From Theocolax elegans (Eukaryota; Arthropoda; Insecta; Hymenoptera; Cerocephalidae), in the NCBI GenBank assembly GCA_026168455.1, contig CM047426.1, positions 38,193,175 through 38,257,174 on the forward strand: 64,000 nucleotides of DNA, written 5' to 3'. Positions 35,391 to 44,512 of the stretch are shown piece by piece. Under the pieces are notes generated by a model. That model saw nothing but the letters and a program-made list of their open reading frames with translations. It was not told the DNA's origin and made no database searches. The first letter of the stretch is position 1, and every line of letters starts with the position of its first letter. A program made the position numbers and the translations under genes.

Positions 35391-38086
35391 ATGGAGAAGA
35401 TTATGTGCGCATTTTTCATCGTGTTTCACGTTGTGATTGCGACGACTCAAAATAAGGCAATTGTAACAGAGCGAAATAACCCCGGCATCATTTTTAATTG
35501 ATTGCAAGAAATAGACTTTATTAAACAAGAATGGTGTATAATAACTACAATTGACACGCAGAAAGTTTTTGGAATCCAAGAAAATTTTACAAAAATAATG
35601 CAAGATATTGTACAATCTGACACGTATACAAGGCTTAAGGACGCGGTAACGGTAAGCAGAATTTATTTATTACAAGAAAAAATGCGCGAGTTCTCTAGAA
35701 TAAGAGACGCTTATATCACTTCAGCGACTTCATATTCGTCAGGGGACGAAGTTTTAGATAAGGGGGGGGGACGAAAACGCATTTACAAAAAATTCATCAC
35801 TAGATATAGTATCAATTATTACGCAAATGAGACATCACTCTCGAGAAGCAATGTTAGGAAGAGGTACGGCAAAGGCGTACATAGATAATGAAATCATGCA
35901 AACTTTAGAAAAAATGTCTGTAGAAATGAAGCAACTGGAAGCAATATTACAAATACTACAAGGAGAAAAAGGAGTAATAGATATTGACAAATCAAGACTT
36001 GAGGAAACAATCAATCTAGCATTACAAAATTTGGATAGTTACTTGGATATAGCCAACACGATAACAAGTTTATTGTCAACAACAAAGTTTTCCGGCGCTA
36101 CAAGAAATTTAAGAATTATTTTAAAAATGATAGAAAAAGTATCCAAAACCAAGAGTCCGGTAAAAATTGAACAAATAAATGCGGCAATAATTGCCGAGTT
36201 CGCTCCAAGAGAATTAACAATTTATAAAGATCACATAATTATGCAAATAATAATGTCAATGGTAGAAAAGGAAACGCACACTTTGTACAAAATGCTTCCA
36301 GTGCCAGTTTTCCAACAAGGGGATTTAATCCATAATGCAGCGTACATTCAACCCAGGGACGATTTTATAGCCTCTCTTCCCAACGGGGAAAAACACACCT
36401 TTTTATGTACAACGCAGCTGTCGAGATGCATTAAATTACAAAGGAATTATATATGCGTAAGGGAAAACCCTGTGCATCTCCAACGAGATTGTGAAAGCAA
36501 ATTATTACTGGAACAAGACTATGCAACTTTTAGTTCATGTAGAATTAATTTTATGAAAGGCAAGAACTTATACATCATTAAAACTGCTCATCCAAGACAC
36601 TATGTTTACTCAGTCGCAAAGCCTACACTCGTAAATGTATTTTGTCCAGGATTCGAGGAGACATACACTTTTCAACAAGCAGGAACGATTTCCCTCTCAG
36701 CGGGCTGCCACTTTAAGGTTCACGATAACATCTACTACGCTTCAGAGCTGCTGGTGAGAGAAAAGGACACGTACTATTTACCACCATTGCAGTTGATCGG
36801 AGCAGGAAAAAACCTTCCGAGCGATTTAAAACCGGATAAAACTATTAATGTTAAAATTGAAAATGAAGCAACTGGAAGCGATATTACAAATACTACAAGG
36901 AGAAAAAGGAGTAATAGATATTGACAAATCAAGAGTTGAGGAAACAATCAATCTAGCATTACAAAATTTGGATAGTTACTTGGATATAGCCAACACGATA
37001 ACAAGTTTATTGTCAACAACAAAGTTTTCCGGCGCTACAAGAAATTTAAGAATTATTTTAAAAATGATAGAAAAAGTATCCAAAACCAAGAGTCCGGTAA
37101 AAATTGAACAAATAAATGCGGCAATAATTGCCGAGTTCGCTCCAAGAGAATTAACAATTTATAAAGATCACATAATTATGCAAATAATAATGTCAATGGT
37201 AGAAAAGGAAACGCACACTTTGTACAAAATGCTTCCAGTGCCAGTTTTCCAACAAGGGGATTTAATCCATAATGCAGCGTACATTCAACCCAGGGACGAT
37301 TTTATAGCCTCTCTTCCCAACGGGGAAAAACACACCTTTTTATGTACAACGCAGCTGTCGAGATGCATTAAATTACAAAGGAATTATATATGCGTAAGGG
37401 AAAACCCTGTGCATCTCCAACGAGATTGTGAAAGCAAATTATTACTGGAACAAGACTATGCAACTTTTAGTTCATGTAGAATTAATTTTATGAAAGGCAA
37501 GAACTTATACATCATTAAAACTGCTCATCCAAGACACTATGTTTACTCAGTCGCAAAGCCTACACTCGTAAATGTATTTTGTCCAGGATTCGAGGAGACA
37601 TACACTTTTCAACAAGCAGGAACGATTTCCCTCTCAGCGGGCTGCCACTTTAAGGTTCACGATAACATCTACTACGATTTAGAGCTGCTGGTGAGAGAAA
37701 AGGACACGTACTATTTACCACCATTGCAGTTGATCGGAGCAGGAAAAAACCTTCCGAGCGATTTAAAACCGGATAAAACTATTAATGTTAAAAGTGAAAA
37801 TCAAATAACTGATGCTTACTTACATGGAATGGTTATTATACTAATGCTTTTTGCCGGATGCTTTATACTATGTCGATATATTTTCCAAAAATGTATTAGG
37901 AAATCAAGAAAAGACAAAGTAGAGTACGTCCCAATGCGACCACTTGATCCGACAATACAATGGAATTCCTTACCTCGAGAACACGTATATGCAACTCCGA
38001 GAACACCACCCAAGACGTATGAACCAGAACCACCTCCGAACACGCCAGTTTTATCCGAGAAAACTGAACCAAGTAACAATGTTTAA
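35391..38086 (+). pseudogene. env: env-like glycoprotein 2, errantivirus/baculovirus F-like
   Basis: ATG 35391 follows an ATGTTACAG acceptor-like site and starts a signal peptide (CAFFIVFHVVIATTQ). An in-frame TGA lies at 35499. A 9-G run at 35762-35770 shifts the frame just before a basic GRKR site. The ectodomain then runs with helical segments and Cys-rich motifs (HTFLCTTQLSRCIKLQRNYI, FSSCRINFM, LVNVFCPGFEE, AGCHFKVHD). A 937-bp duplication repeats most of it out of frame. The 3' end has a membrane segment (VIILMLFAGCFILCRYIF) and a tail of about 50 residues. Such layout is that of errantivirus Env, which is related to baculovirus F. Unrelated to env 1 by sequence. Confidence 0.65.
35926..37799 (+). 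repeat. 937-bp tandem duplication within env 2
   Basis: Copy 1 is 35926-36862 and copy 2 is 36863-37799. I see only a few base differences (for example near 35957/36880 and 36741/37678). 937 is not a multiple of three, so the second copy is shifted against the first. Confidence 0.95.
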
Positions 38087-38450
38087 GGCATTTAAAAATG
38101 ACTTATAATTAACAATTACTTATTATAATAAAATATATAATGTAAACAGTATGCTCGCTTATCATTTAAATATAAATATTTGTTTATAAATAAATTATAA
38201 TAACTTTCGAACTTGCACAATAAGTAAATATATGTATATGAATAGGATGTAGATTATAAAAAAAAACCCTTGATTTTATCTATTTCTTTTTATCCAATCC
38301 AGGGCTTTCCCTGAATCATAATTAAGTCACGGGGGTGGAGAAAACATAAAATCCAACAGTACCAGCCTATAAATAGGGGGGTTTCACGCTTGACAATCTA
38401 TTCTTACTTGTAGCAACAACACGGCCACACGTCAACCCTCACACACCAAG
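38087..38450 (+). promoter_or_regulatory. intergenic spacer with TATA promoter for the NS3-like gene
   Basis: TATAAATAG at 38368-38376 lies 75 bases before the ATG, giving an expected start near 38400 and a short leader. Upstream, CAGGGCTTTCCCTG at about 38300-38313 can form a small hairpin. A 13-base motif TAATTAAGTCACG (38319-38331) recurs with one change at 39654-39666. Confidence 0.55.
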
Positions 38451-39113
38451 ATGAGCAACGACAACTGGGATATGGAAATAGAACTCGATTCGGCAGTGGG
38501 ATGGATGACGGAACGACGTGCTTTAAGAAAAACAACAGTCCTGTGGCAGTTTCTAAGAAAATATTTTTCTTTATGGGTATACTTAATGAGAGACGGTCAA
38601 GTACGTCGAACCACTCGTGCCCGGATAGGAATAGCCGGACACCACTATCCAGCATACACTGCTGATGAAAGAATAGCCATCCAATGGTGGAATACACAAC
38701 ATGTACAAGAGAGGATCTGCAATGACTTGGATCCAAATACAGTACGGTACCACACGCAGAAGTACCGTAGTTTTCTGGAAAAGGTAATGGACGGATTACT
38801 GGAGCCAGGAGTAACAAACCATTGGTACAGCGATCTAAACCTAGAGGGATTATCCCTCTTGGATTACGGCAGCACGGAAGAAGTCGAACGACCGGCTCGT
38901 TGCGTGGAATGCGGTTTGAGGGTGAAGAACACGCGGCATTATTGCCCGCGATGCGAATTCATTGGCCGATTCGACATCCCCAGATACCAAGGATTGAATT
39001 GTTGGTGCATCTGGGAATACGGAGACTTATCACTCCACGTCTGCGACTCATGCAAGGAGGAAGTATACGACCTCCTCAGAAGACAAAGAAGGATAGCTGG
39101 ACAAGAGTATTAA
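38451..39113 (+). CDS. intact 220-aa protein resembling densovirus NS3
   Basis: A clean frame with a good start context (CAAG ATG) and its own TATA box upstream; AATAAA follows at 39202-39207. The N-terminal half has Trp-rich helical sequence (KTTVLWQFLRKYFSLWVYLM; ERIAIQWWNTQHVQERI). The C-terminal half is a Cys/His zinc-binding region: CVECGLRVKNTRHYCPRC, then GLNCWCIWE and HVCDSCKEEV. Length and zinc pattern are near those I know for NS3 of insect densoviruses, which lies first after the left-hand promoter. In densovirus NS1/NS2 would follow; here nothing does. It sits between env 2 and the 3' LTR and is the only unbroken gene of the provirus region. It could instead be an unrelated accessory gene. 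Confidence 0.5.
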   Translation: MSNDNWDMEIELDSAVGWMTERRALRKTTVLWQFLRKYFSLWVYLMRDGQVRRTTRARIGIAGHHYPAYTADERIAIQWWNTQHVQERICNDLDPNTVRYHTQKYRSFLEKVMDGLLEPGVTNHWYSDLNLEGLSLLDYGSTEEVERPARCVECGLRVKNTRHYCPRCEFIGRFDIPRYQGLNCWCIWEYGDLSLHVCDSCKEEVYDLLRRQRRIAGQEY

Positions 39114-39668
39114 CAAATGCATCATTTTTTCCTTTCTTTTAGCTTTTCCTTCCTCATGTTTATTCTCATTTCTCTCCTTTTTCCTCTTATAGGTTTACTA
39201 GAATAAATGCACAAAATGAAAGAAAAATAAAAAAAAAAATATATTCATATGCATATATGTATTTATAAACAAAATACAATAATATATATATATATATACC
39301 AATTTATGTAGCGATAATTGTAATATCTAGTTTTTAAGAAAAAAAAAATAATAAACAAACAAAAAAATAAACAAACAAATAAACAAAAAAAACAACAAAC
39401 AACAAAAAAAACAAACAACCACCAAAATAACAAAACAAGACAACAAACGTGTGGACGTTTACGCCTGGCGTTAAACTTCTCTAAGGGGAGAGGTGTCGCG
39501 TCATGATAGACGTAACGTACACACATGCGCGTACACATACACACACACATATGCACACACACATACGCACACACGTGCGCACACATTTAATACGTAAAGT
39601 AGGATGTCCTCGTCAAAGACAGGAACCGCCTTGAAAAATTCTAGCCAATAACTTAATTAGGTCACGCA
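39114..39668. other. 3' region of the provirus: simple repeats, no gene
   Basis: AATAAA at 39202, (AT)n at about 39280-39298, a (CAAA)n-like tract at 39340-39440, then (CA)n with ACATGCG variants at 39519-39590. The usual polypurine tract right before the 3' LTR is not evident. TAATTAGGTCACG (39654-39666) matches 38319-38331. Confidence 0.6.
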
Positions 39669-40256
39669 TGACAAAGAATAAATTAATTAAGTAAATGTAC
39701 AATATTTGATTGGTCAAGAGGAACCAAAACTCCACCCCAAACCCTTGATATAAATAGGGATGTCGCACCGGGGTGTGCGCCCTTGCTCTTTAGTCCTTTC
39801 TCAAGTAAGGTAAAATCTTGTATCCAAAATTTAACGCGAAATAAAGCAAGAATATCGAAAGTCATTGTTCAGTATCTTTAAACCTTCAAACACCAGTCTT
39901 TTTCCTATTCCCTTTAAAATCCAAATTAGTCTATACCGCATTTCTATTGTAAGGGAGTCTCTGTATCGAGAATCAACGAGAGCGAGAAAGACAGCCGAGC
40001 AGTTGCAGCCACCGGTCAACCGTAGATCTCCCGCCCGATAATGTTGGTTGTTCTCCTTTCCTCGCCTTCACTCATTGTTGCACCTCGGGCTTACCCATGC
40101 ACGTAAATTTCGAAAGGGTCTATGACCTGTGCTATACCGAGGAGAATTGCCACCCATCCTTGACGCTATACGCGTACTAAAACGGGGAACTTCTATTTTT
40201 ATTTTAAATTCAGTCTATTTAATTTTTTTACGTTACGTCTACCCTAGGACGTAACA
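39669..40256 (+). repeat. 3' LTR of the provirus
   Basis: It begins TGACAAAGAATAAATTAATT and ends GGACGTAACA. TATAAATA at about 39749 and AATAAAGCAAG near 39840 match the 5' LTR. Many substitutions and small indels separate the two. Confidence 0.85.
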
Positions 40257-40750
40257 TAAACTATATATTTCTGCTGTAAAAAAACTAATTAAGATATATT
40301 CGTAGACTGTCATAATATTTTACACATATAGTACCTGAAAAATTTCCTGATAAGATTGAAATAACTTATTTTAGAATTTTTAATAACTAATATAACGCAA
40401 TATTATTAATTGATTAAGTCGTCCATGCAGTTTATTTAGGAACGATGGATTCGTTTTTTTCGATATTGATGAACTATTTGATGAACCAATTTACTTATTT
40501 GGCGACGTTTCGATGGATATACTCTATTCTCATCGGGGTATACCTTTACAAGTTACTTACTTGTTAGTTAACTTGTTAGAAGTATGTTAATATTATTTAT
40601 AAGATGTGTGACAAGGTATGTTATACCTGTCAAAATAATAAGCGAGCGAGTCCCAATATAAACTAGTCTACCTACCCTCACATCTCTAAGCCTACCTAAT
40701 CTAACCGAAGCTCCCCAAATCCCCACCCTATTGAAAATAAATACGTAATT
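40257..40750. other. no gene; dispersed repeat copy 2 at 40613-40735
   Basis: A+T-rich sequence without coding frames. 40613-40735 is the second copy of the repeat at 11513-11640. The R1 sequence left of the 5' LTR does not resume here. Confidence 0.6.
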
Positions 40751-41383
40751 TTGTTACGTAACAAAAGCACGTACCAAAATTACGTACCAAAAGTACGAAT
40801 TGTTACATGCTAAATTCGAACATTTTGTTACGTACATATTGGCGCGTAGATTTGGCACGTAATTTTATTACGTACTTTTGGTACATAACTTTTCTTTTCT
40901 TTTTTTTTTGCTTAACGTTGCTCTCACACTGATGTGTATCATCAGCGACCTCAGAGGTATGTGCGATATCTTTTGTAAAAGCATACTTATTGAAAATACA
41001 CTAATCAATCGGCAGACACAGTAAGGGCACGAGTTGACATCTCCGGATTAAGCTTTAAGAACCAAGCGTAACAGTTAAAAGATATTTTTTTAATATTTTT
41101 ATTGAGTTACGTACCTGAAGTACGTAATTGAGTTACGTACCTGCAGTACGTAAATGAGTTACGTACTTGAAGTACGTAATTGTATTACGTGCAGAAGTAT
41201 TATCAGTGTGAGAGCGACGTTAAGCAAAAAAAAAGAAAAGAAAAGTTATGTACCAAAAGTACGTAATAAAATTACGTGCCAAAACTACGCGCCAATATGT
41301 ACGTAACAAAATGTTCGAATTTAGCATGTAATAATTCGTACTTTTGGTACGTAATTTTGGTACGTGCTTTTGTTACGTAACAA
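40751..41383. mobile_element. foldback MITE with TTGTTACGTAACAAAAGC ends
   Basis: Inverted arms of about 185 bp (40751-40937 and 41203-41383) enclose about 265 bp. The middle carries three tandem 26-bp units, each of the form GTTACGTACctgaaGTACGTAAT, which are themselves palindromic (about 41104-41185). No coding frame and no clear target duplication. Confidence 0.8.
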
Positions 41384-41444
41384 TCTTACGATTATGTCGT
41401 AAGATTGTTGATTGATTATATGTTGTTATCAACAACAAATTACG

Positions 41445-42166
41445 TAGTAATCCTTCAGATTAGTATTATAATTCTTATAAGGGATGTAAAACTAAAAATG
41501 CAGCATTATAAATGTTTAAAAAATAATTTTTTATAATTTTATAATAATATTTGTATTTTTAGCAGCTTACAGGGGATTAGATGGATACTGAAACAAGTGG
41601 AGATACTTTTCTACCATTCCAAGGTAAGTGCACAAATTTTTTTACAATGATCATGCTACTAGATTCATCGTTATAAGGCAACAAATATACATTTCTATTA
41701 ATATTTCGGGCACTTTTCCCGGATATTTTGACCATAAGTGATCTTAATGATTTAGACCCACTCTGGAAATTTTTAGACAGTTTCTGACTATAAAAAGACA
41801 TCTTTTGACAGTATTAGGTTACCAGATTCTGGAGCAGAATTGCTGATTTTCACTATTTAAGGTTTAAATGGCTTACAAGAGTGTGACAGCATACATTTAT
41901 GTCTTTAAAAGTACTTTTAATGAAAAGTTCGGAAAATTTTACAAAAAAAGTCATACTCATGTTTTTAGTGAAAAATTCATGAAAATGGGCATATAATGCA
42001 AAAAAGTGCTAAAATGTCAACTTTCACTCTCTGTAACTTAAAATAATGGCCCAGAAAAAATCTGAAAAAATTCAGGAGAACTACTGGATACCTCTAAAAC
42101 ATATTCCCACAGTTATAGCAATATTTATTTTTTTCATCTTCGATGTCACAGAGAACCACCCATATA
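41445..42166 (+). mobile_element. part of a DNA transposon, copy A
   Basis: About 720 bp matching 63175-63920 in inverse orientation. The right end is TCACAGAGAACCACCC before an AT run, the same terminus as the MITE at 10806-11170. The left end lacks the mirror terminus, so this is one half of an element. It carries a candidate first exon at about 41562-41623. Confidence 0.75.
41570..41623 (+). CDS. candidate first coding exon of the transposon
   Basis: A TTTTTAGCAGCTTACAG acceptor-like run is followed by GGGATTAG, an ATG (41580) reading MDTETSGDTFLPFQ, and a strong donor CAAG|GTAAGT at about 41622. The copy at 63700-63790 keeps ATG, frame and donor (MDTETSRDAFLPFQ). On the other strand both copies also keep a 74-codon frame (41577-41801 minus), of which this exon is the antisense; which of them is real I cannot say. 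Confidence 0.35.
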
Positions 42167-42179
42167 TATATATATGTAA

Positions 42180-43060
42180 GTGGTCTGATCAAAATTTTAA
42201 AATGCATTTAAGTTTAGGTATGACTGAAAATGTTTTTCAGAAAACAAGAAAAAATTTTTAGTTACTAAAAGCTATTTGTTCAAAAGTTATATAACATATA
42301 TAACATATAACATACATAAATATAACATTACATGTAACATACGTTGTTAATTATGTCTTCAATTTATCATTCTGGCTTAGAATTTATAATCTCAATGTTA
42401 ATGTCTCATAAACTAACTATATGTCAATATTTAACTTGAAAAAATTATTTCATCCGAAAGTCGAAAAGAAAGCTTCAAGAAGTATCTTTTAAATGATTTG
42501 TAACTTGTTAATGGCCTTTAATTCTGTAAAAAGTGTAAAGAAAATTTAAAGTAACACAAAATAATTGTAGAAATTCAAAAGGAAATTACCATATTAATTT
42601 TGGAAAATTTATTGTGTTTCTTGAAATTATCATAAGTTTTTACAGAATAGAATGTTATTTACAAGTTAAAGACCGTTTAAAAGATATTGCATCAAGCTTT
42701 CTTTTAGACTCCTTGATAAAAAAATCAATTGTGGCGAAGTTAGAATTTTTTCAAGTTCAATATTGACATGTAGTTTATGAGGCACTGATCTTCAGATTAG
42801 AAATTCTAACACAGAAGGATTAATTCTAGTCATAATTAGCAGCGAATGTTACATGTAATGTTATACGTAGTAAAAGTTGATAGATTTTCAGTTAAATATC
42901 GGTAAAAATAGCTGGTTTAAAAAAAAAATTTCACGTGTTGAAGTTAGAATAACTTTTGAACAAATAGATTCCAGTAACTGAAAATTTTTTTCTATTTTCT
43001 GGAAAACTATTATAAAATGTTAATCGGAATACTTGACTTGGAATGCTCCATTTATACTTT
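42180..43060. repeat. large imperfect foldback
   Basis: Several blocks recur inverted around a centre near 42600: TAACATTACATGTAACAT (about 42320) against ATGTTACATGTAATGTTA (about 42847), the AACTTGTTAATGGCC block against its mirror near 42660, and CTATTTGTTCAAAAGTTAT against its mirror near 42950. No coding frame. Probably an old TIR element. Confidence 0.6.
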
Positions 43061-43147
43061 AAAAAGAACATCTTTTAATATTCGTAAGGAATATTTCTTA
43101 ACAAAAAATGTTCCGCTCGTGCTTAGTTTCACTTGAAAAGTATATAT

Positions 43148-43540
43148 TTATAGGTACCTTTGCCTGTTGTTCTGGTCTCCATAACCCTTGACGGTGTAGA
43201 CACGATTCAAGAGTAGCTTGGCCAGGCTGTCGATCTTATTCGAAAGATGATAGTAGCCTTTAGAATTTTTGACAGGAATTTCTACCAGAGTCTCGTCTTC
43301 TTCAATACTGACGCTCTTCTGATTCCTCAAGAAAACACTTCTCACCGAAGTGAAAGCGCCATTGTTACACTCGCTATCTATCGCGCTCTGAGTCCGTCGA
43401 TTTGTGATACCGCGACGTTTTCGGCGGGTGGTTGTTCCTAGATGTTGCTGACAGAACCGATCATGACCTGTCAACTCGGTATCACGTTGCACGACATTCT
43501 CTTCTCGTCGAATATTGAAGTTCTGATAGAACGTAAACAT
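43148..43540 (-). CDS. hypothetical 130-aa frame, possible host exon
   Basis: I do not recognise it. It starts MFTFYQNFNIRREENVVQRD and is hydrophilic, with basic TTRRKRRGITNRR. No transposon motif is seen and composition is more balanced than the AT-rich surroundings. Near the 3' end GGCAAAG|GTACCT on the minus strand could be a splice donor, so the frame may be the first exon of a host gene. No transmembrane segment or signal peptide. It could equally be chance or unknown transposon sequence. Confidence 0.35.
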   Translation of the reverse strand: MFTFYQNFNIRREENVVQRDTELTGHDRFCQQHLGTTTRRKRRGITNRRTQSAIDSECNNGAFTSVRSVFLRNQKSVSIEEDETLVEIPVKNSKGYYHLSNKIDSLAKLLLNRVYTVKGYGDQNNRQRYL

Positions 43541-44445
43541 TTTTATCCTTTTTATTCTTTTATCCTTTTTATTCTTTATATTGTTTAATTGATTATTTTA
43601 CTATTCAGAAACTTGAACGTCTGGTACCCTTTAGGTATGTTTACTTATTTCTTCTCCTCGATGCGTCCTTTCTTATCCCTTTCCTATTTTATTTTCTTTC
43701 TTTTTAAGCCCTTTTTCAATGTTGTTTTGCGGCTTGAATAGTACGATCAGAATCTTATTAAAACAAATACTCTTCTTCTTTTATAGCGTTTTATATTGCA
43801 ACAGTCTTGAAATTTTACAAATTCTTTTATTTAAAATGCTAATATTGAACTTAGAAAAAGAGATGAATTTGTTTCGGATCATAGTATTGAATTTAATTTA
43901 TAGAGTACGAATTTTCTGAAAATAAGTATACATTAGGTTATTTGGTTATTAATTATTATTTTAATTACTTTGAACTTGTAAGTAACTATAAATATAATGT
44001 GATACTAATAATTAAACATCGTGAACGAACAAATAAATAATATTTAAATATTACATGAATGAAAGTACGTATATATCTATATCATCTTTAATAATTTGTA
44101 CACTTCATAAATAATTATGTATAAAAAAATGTTGCGATAAATTAATCAACAAACGACCTCTAAAATTTGAATCAAATAACTTGGTTAGCGTGATAACTGT
44201 TACCTTATTTTATTTAGTATTAATAAATTACTCTTTTTGGAGGCTGAATGAAACGGGCTGGATTTCAGACATGACGCCGGATTTCAGTCCTGTTAATTAT
44301 TAAAATTGATTGTTTATGTAATTATACCCAACCTTTAATTATTCAATTTTTATATTGTACATGAATGCAAGTTAATATTGGAAGATAAAGATTTCATATT
44401 CGGGCCGTCACACTTATATATGAACCTTTGACATATCTCCATAAA
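43541..44445. other. no gene; AT-rich
   Basis: Pyrimidine-rich 43541-43720, then A+T-rich sequence. A 66-codon plus frame (43719-43919) has no supporting motif. Nothing I can call. Confidence 0.5.
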
Positions 44446-44512
44446 AGTAAGAGTAAGAGTAAGAGTAAGAGAGAGAGGGGGAGAGAGAGAAAGAGACCGA
44501 GAGAGAGAGATA
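44446..44512. repeat. (AGAGTA)n and (GA)n tract
   Basis: AAGAGT repeats at 44446-44470 pass into GAGAGA to about 44512. Confidence 0.85.

Larger units (their letters stand above)
19111..40256 (+). mobile_element. retrovirus-like LTR provirus (errantivirus-type Ty3/gypsy) with extra viral genes
   Basis: Two homologous LTRs in direct orientation bracket gag, protease, RT, RNase H, integrase and two different env-like regions, plus a second gag fragment, a small Cys-rich frame and an NS3-like gene. A LINE (about 21607-26171) and a TTAA MITE (31616-32245) are nested inside. All retroviral frames are broken. I see no matching target duplication: the left flank is R1 sequence and the right flank is not. 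The LTRs differ at many positions, so insertion is not recent, or the two LTRs come from different insertions. Confidence 0.85.

Noticed and set aside
38451..39113. NS3-like gene as a processed retrocopy of a host mRNA
   Set aside because: A TATA promoter lies upstream within the same flanked segment and no clean poly(A) tail follows directly, so a DNA-level insertion fits better.
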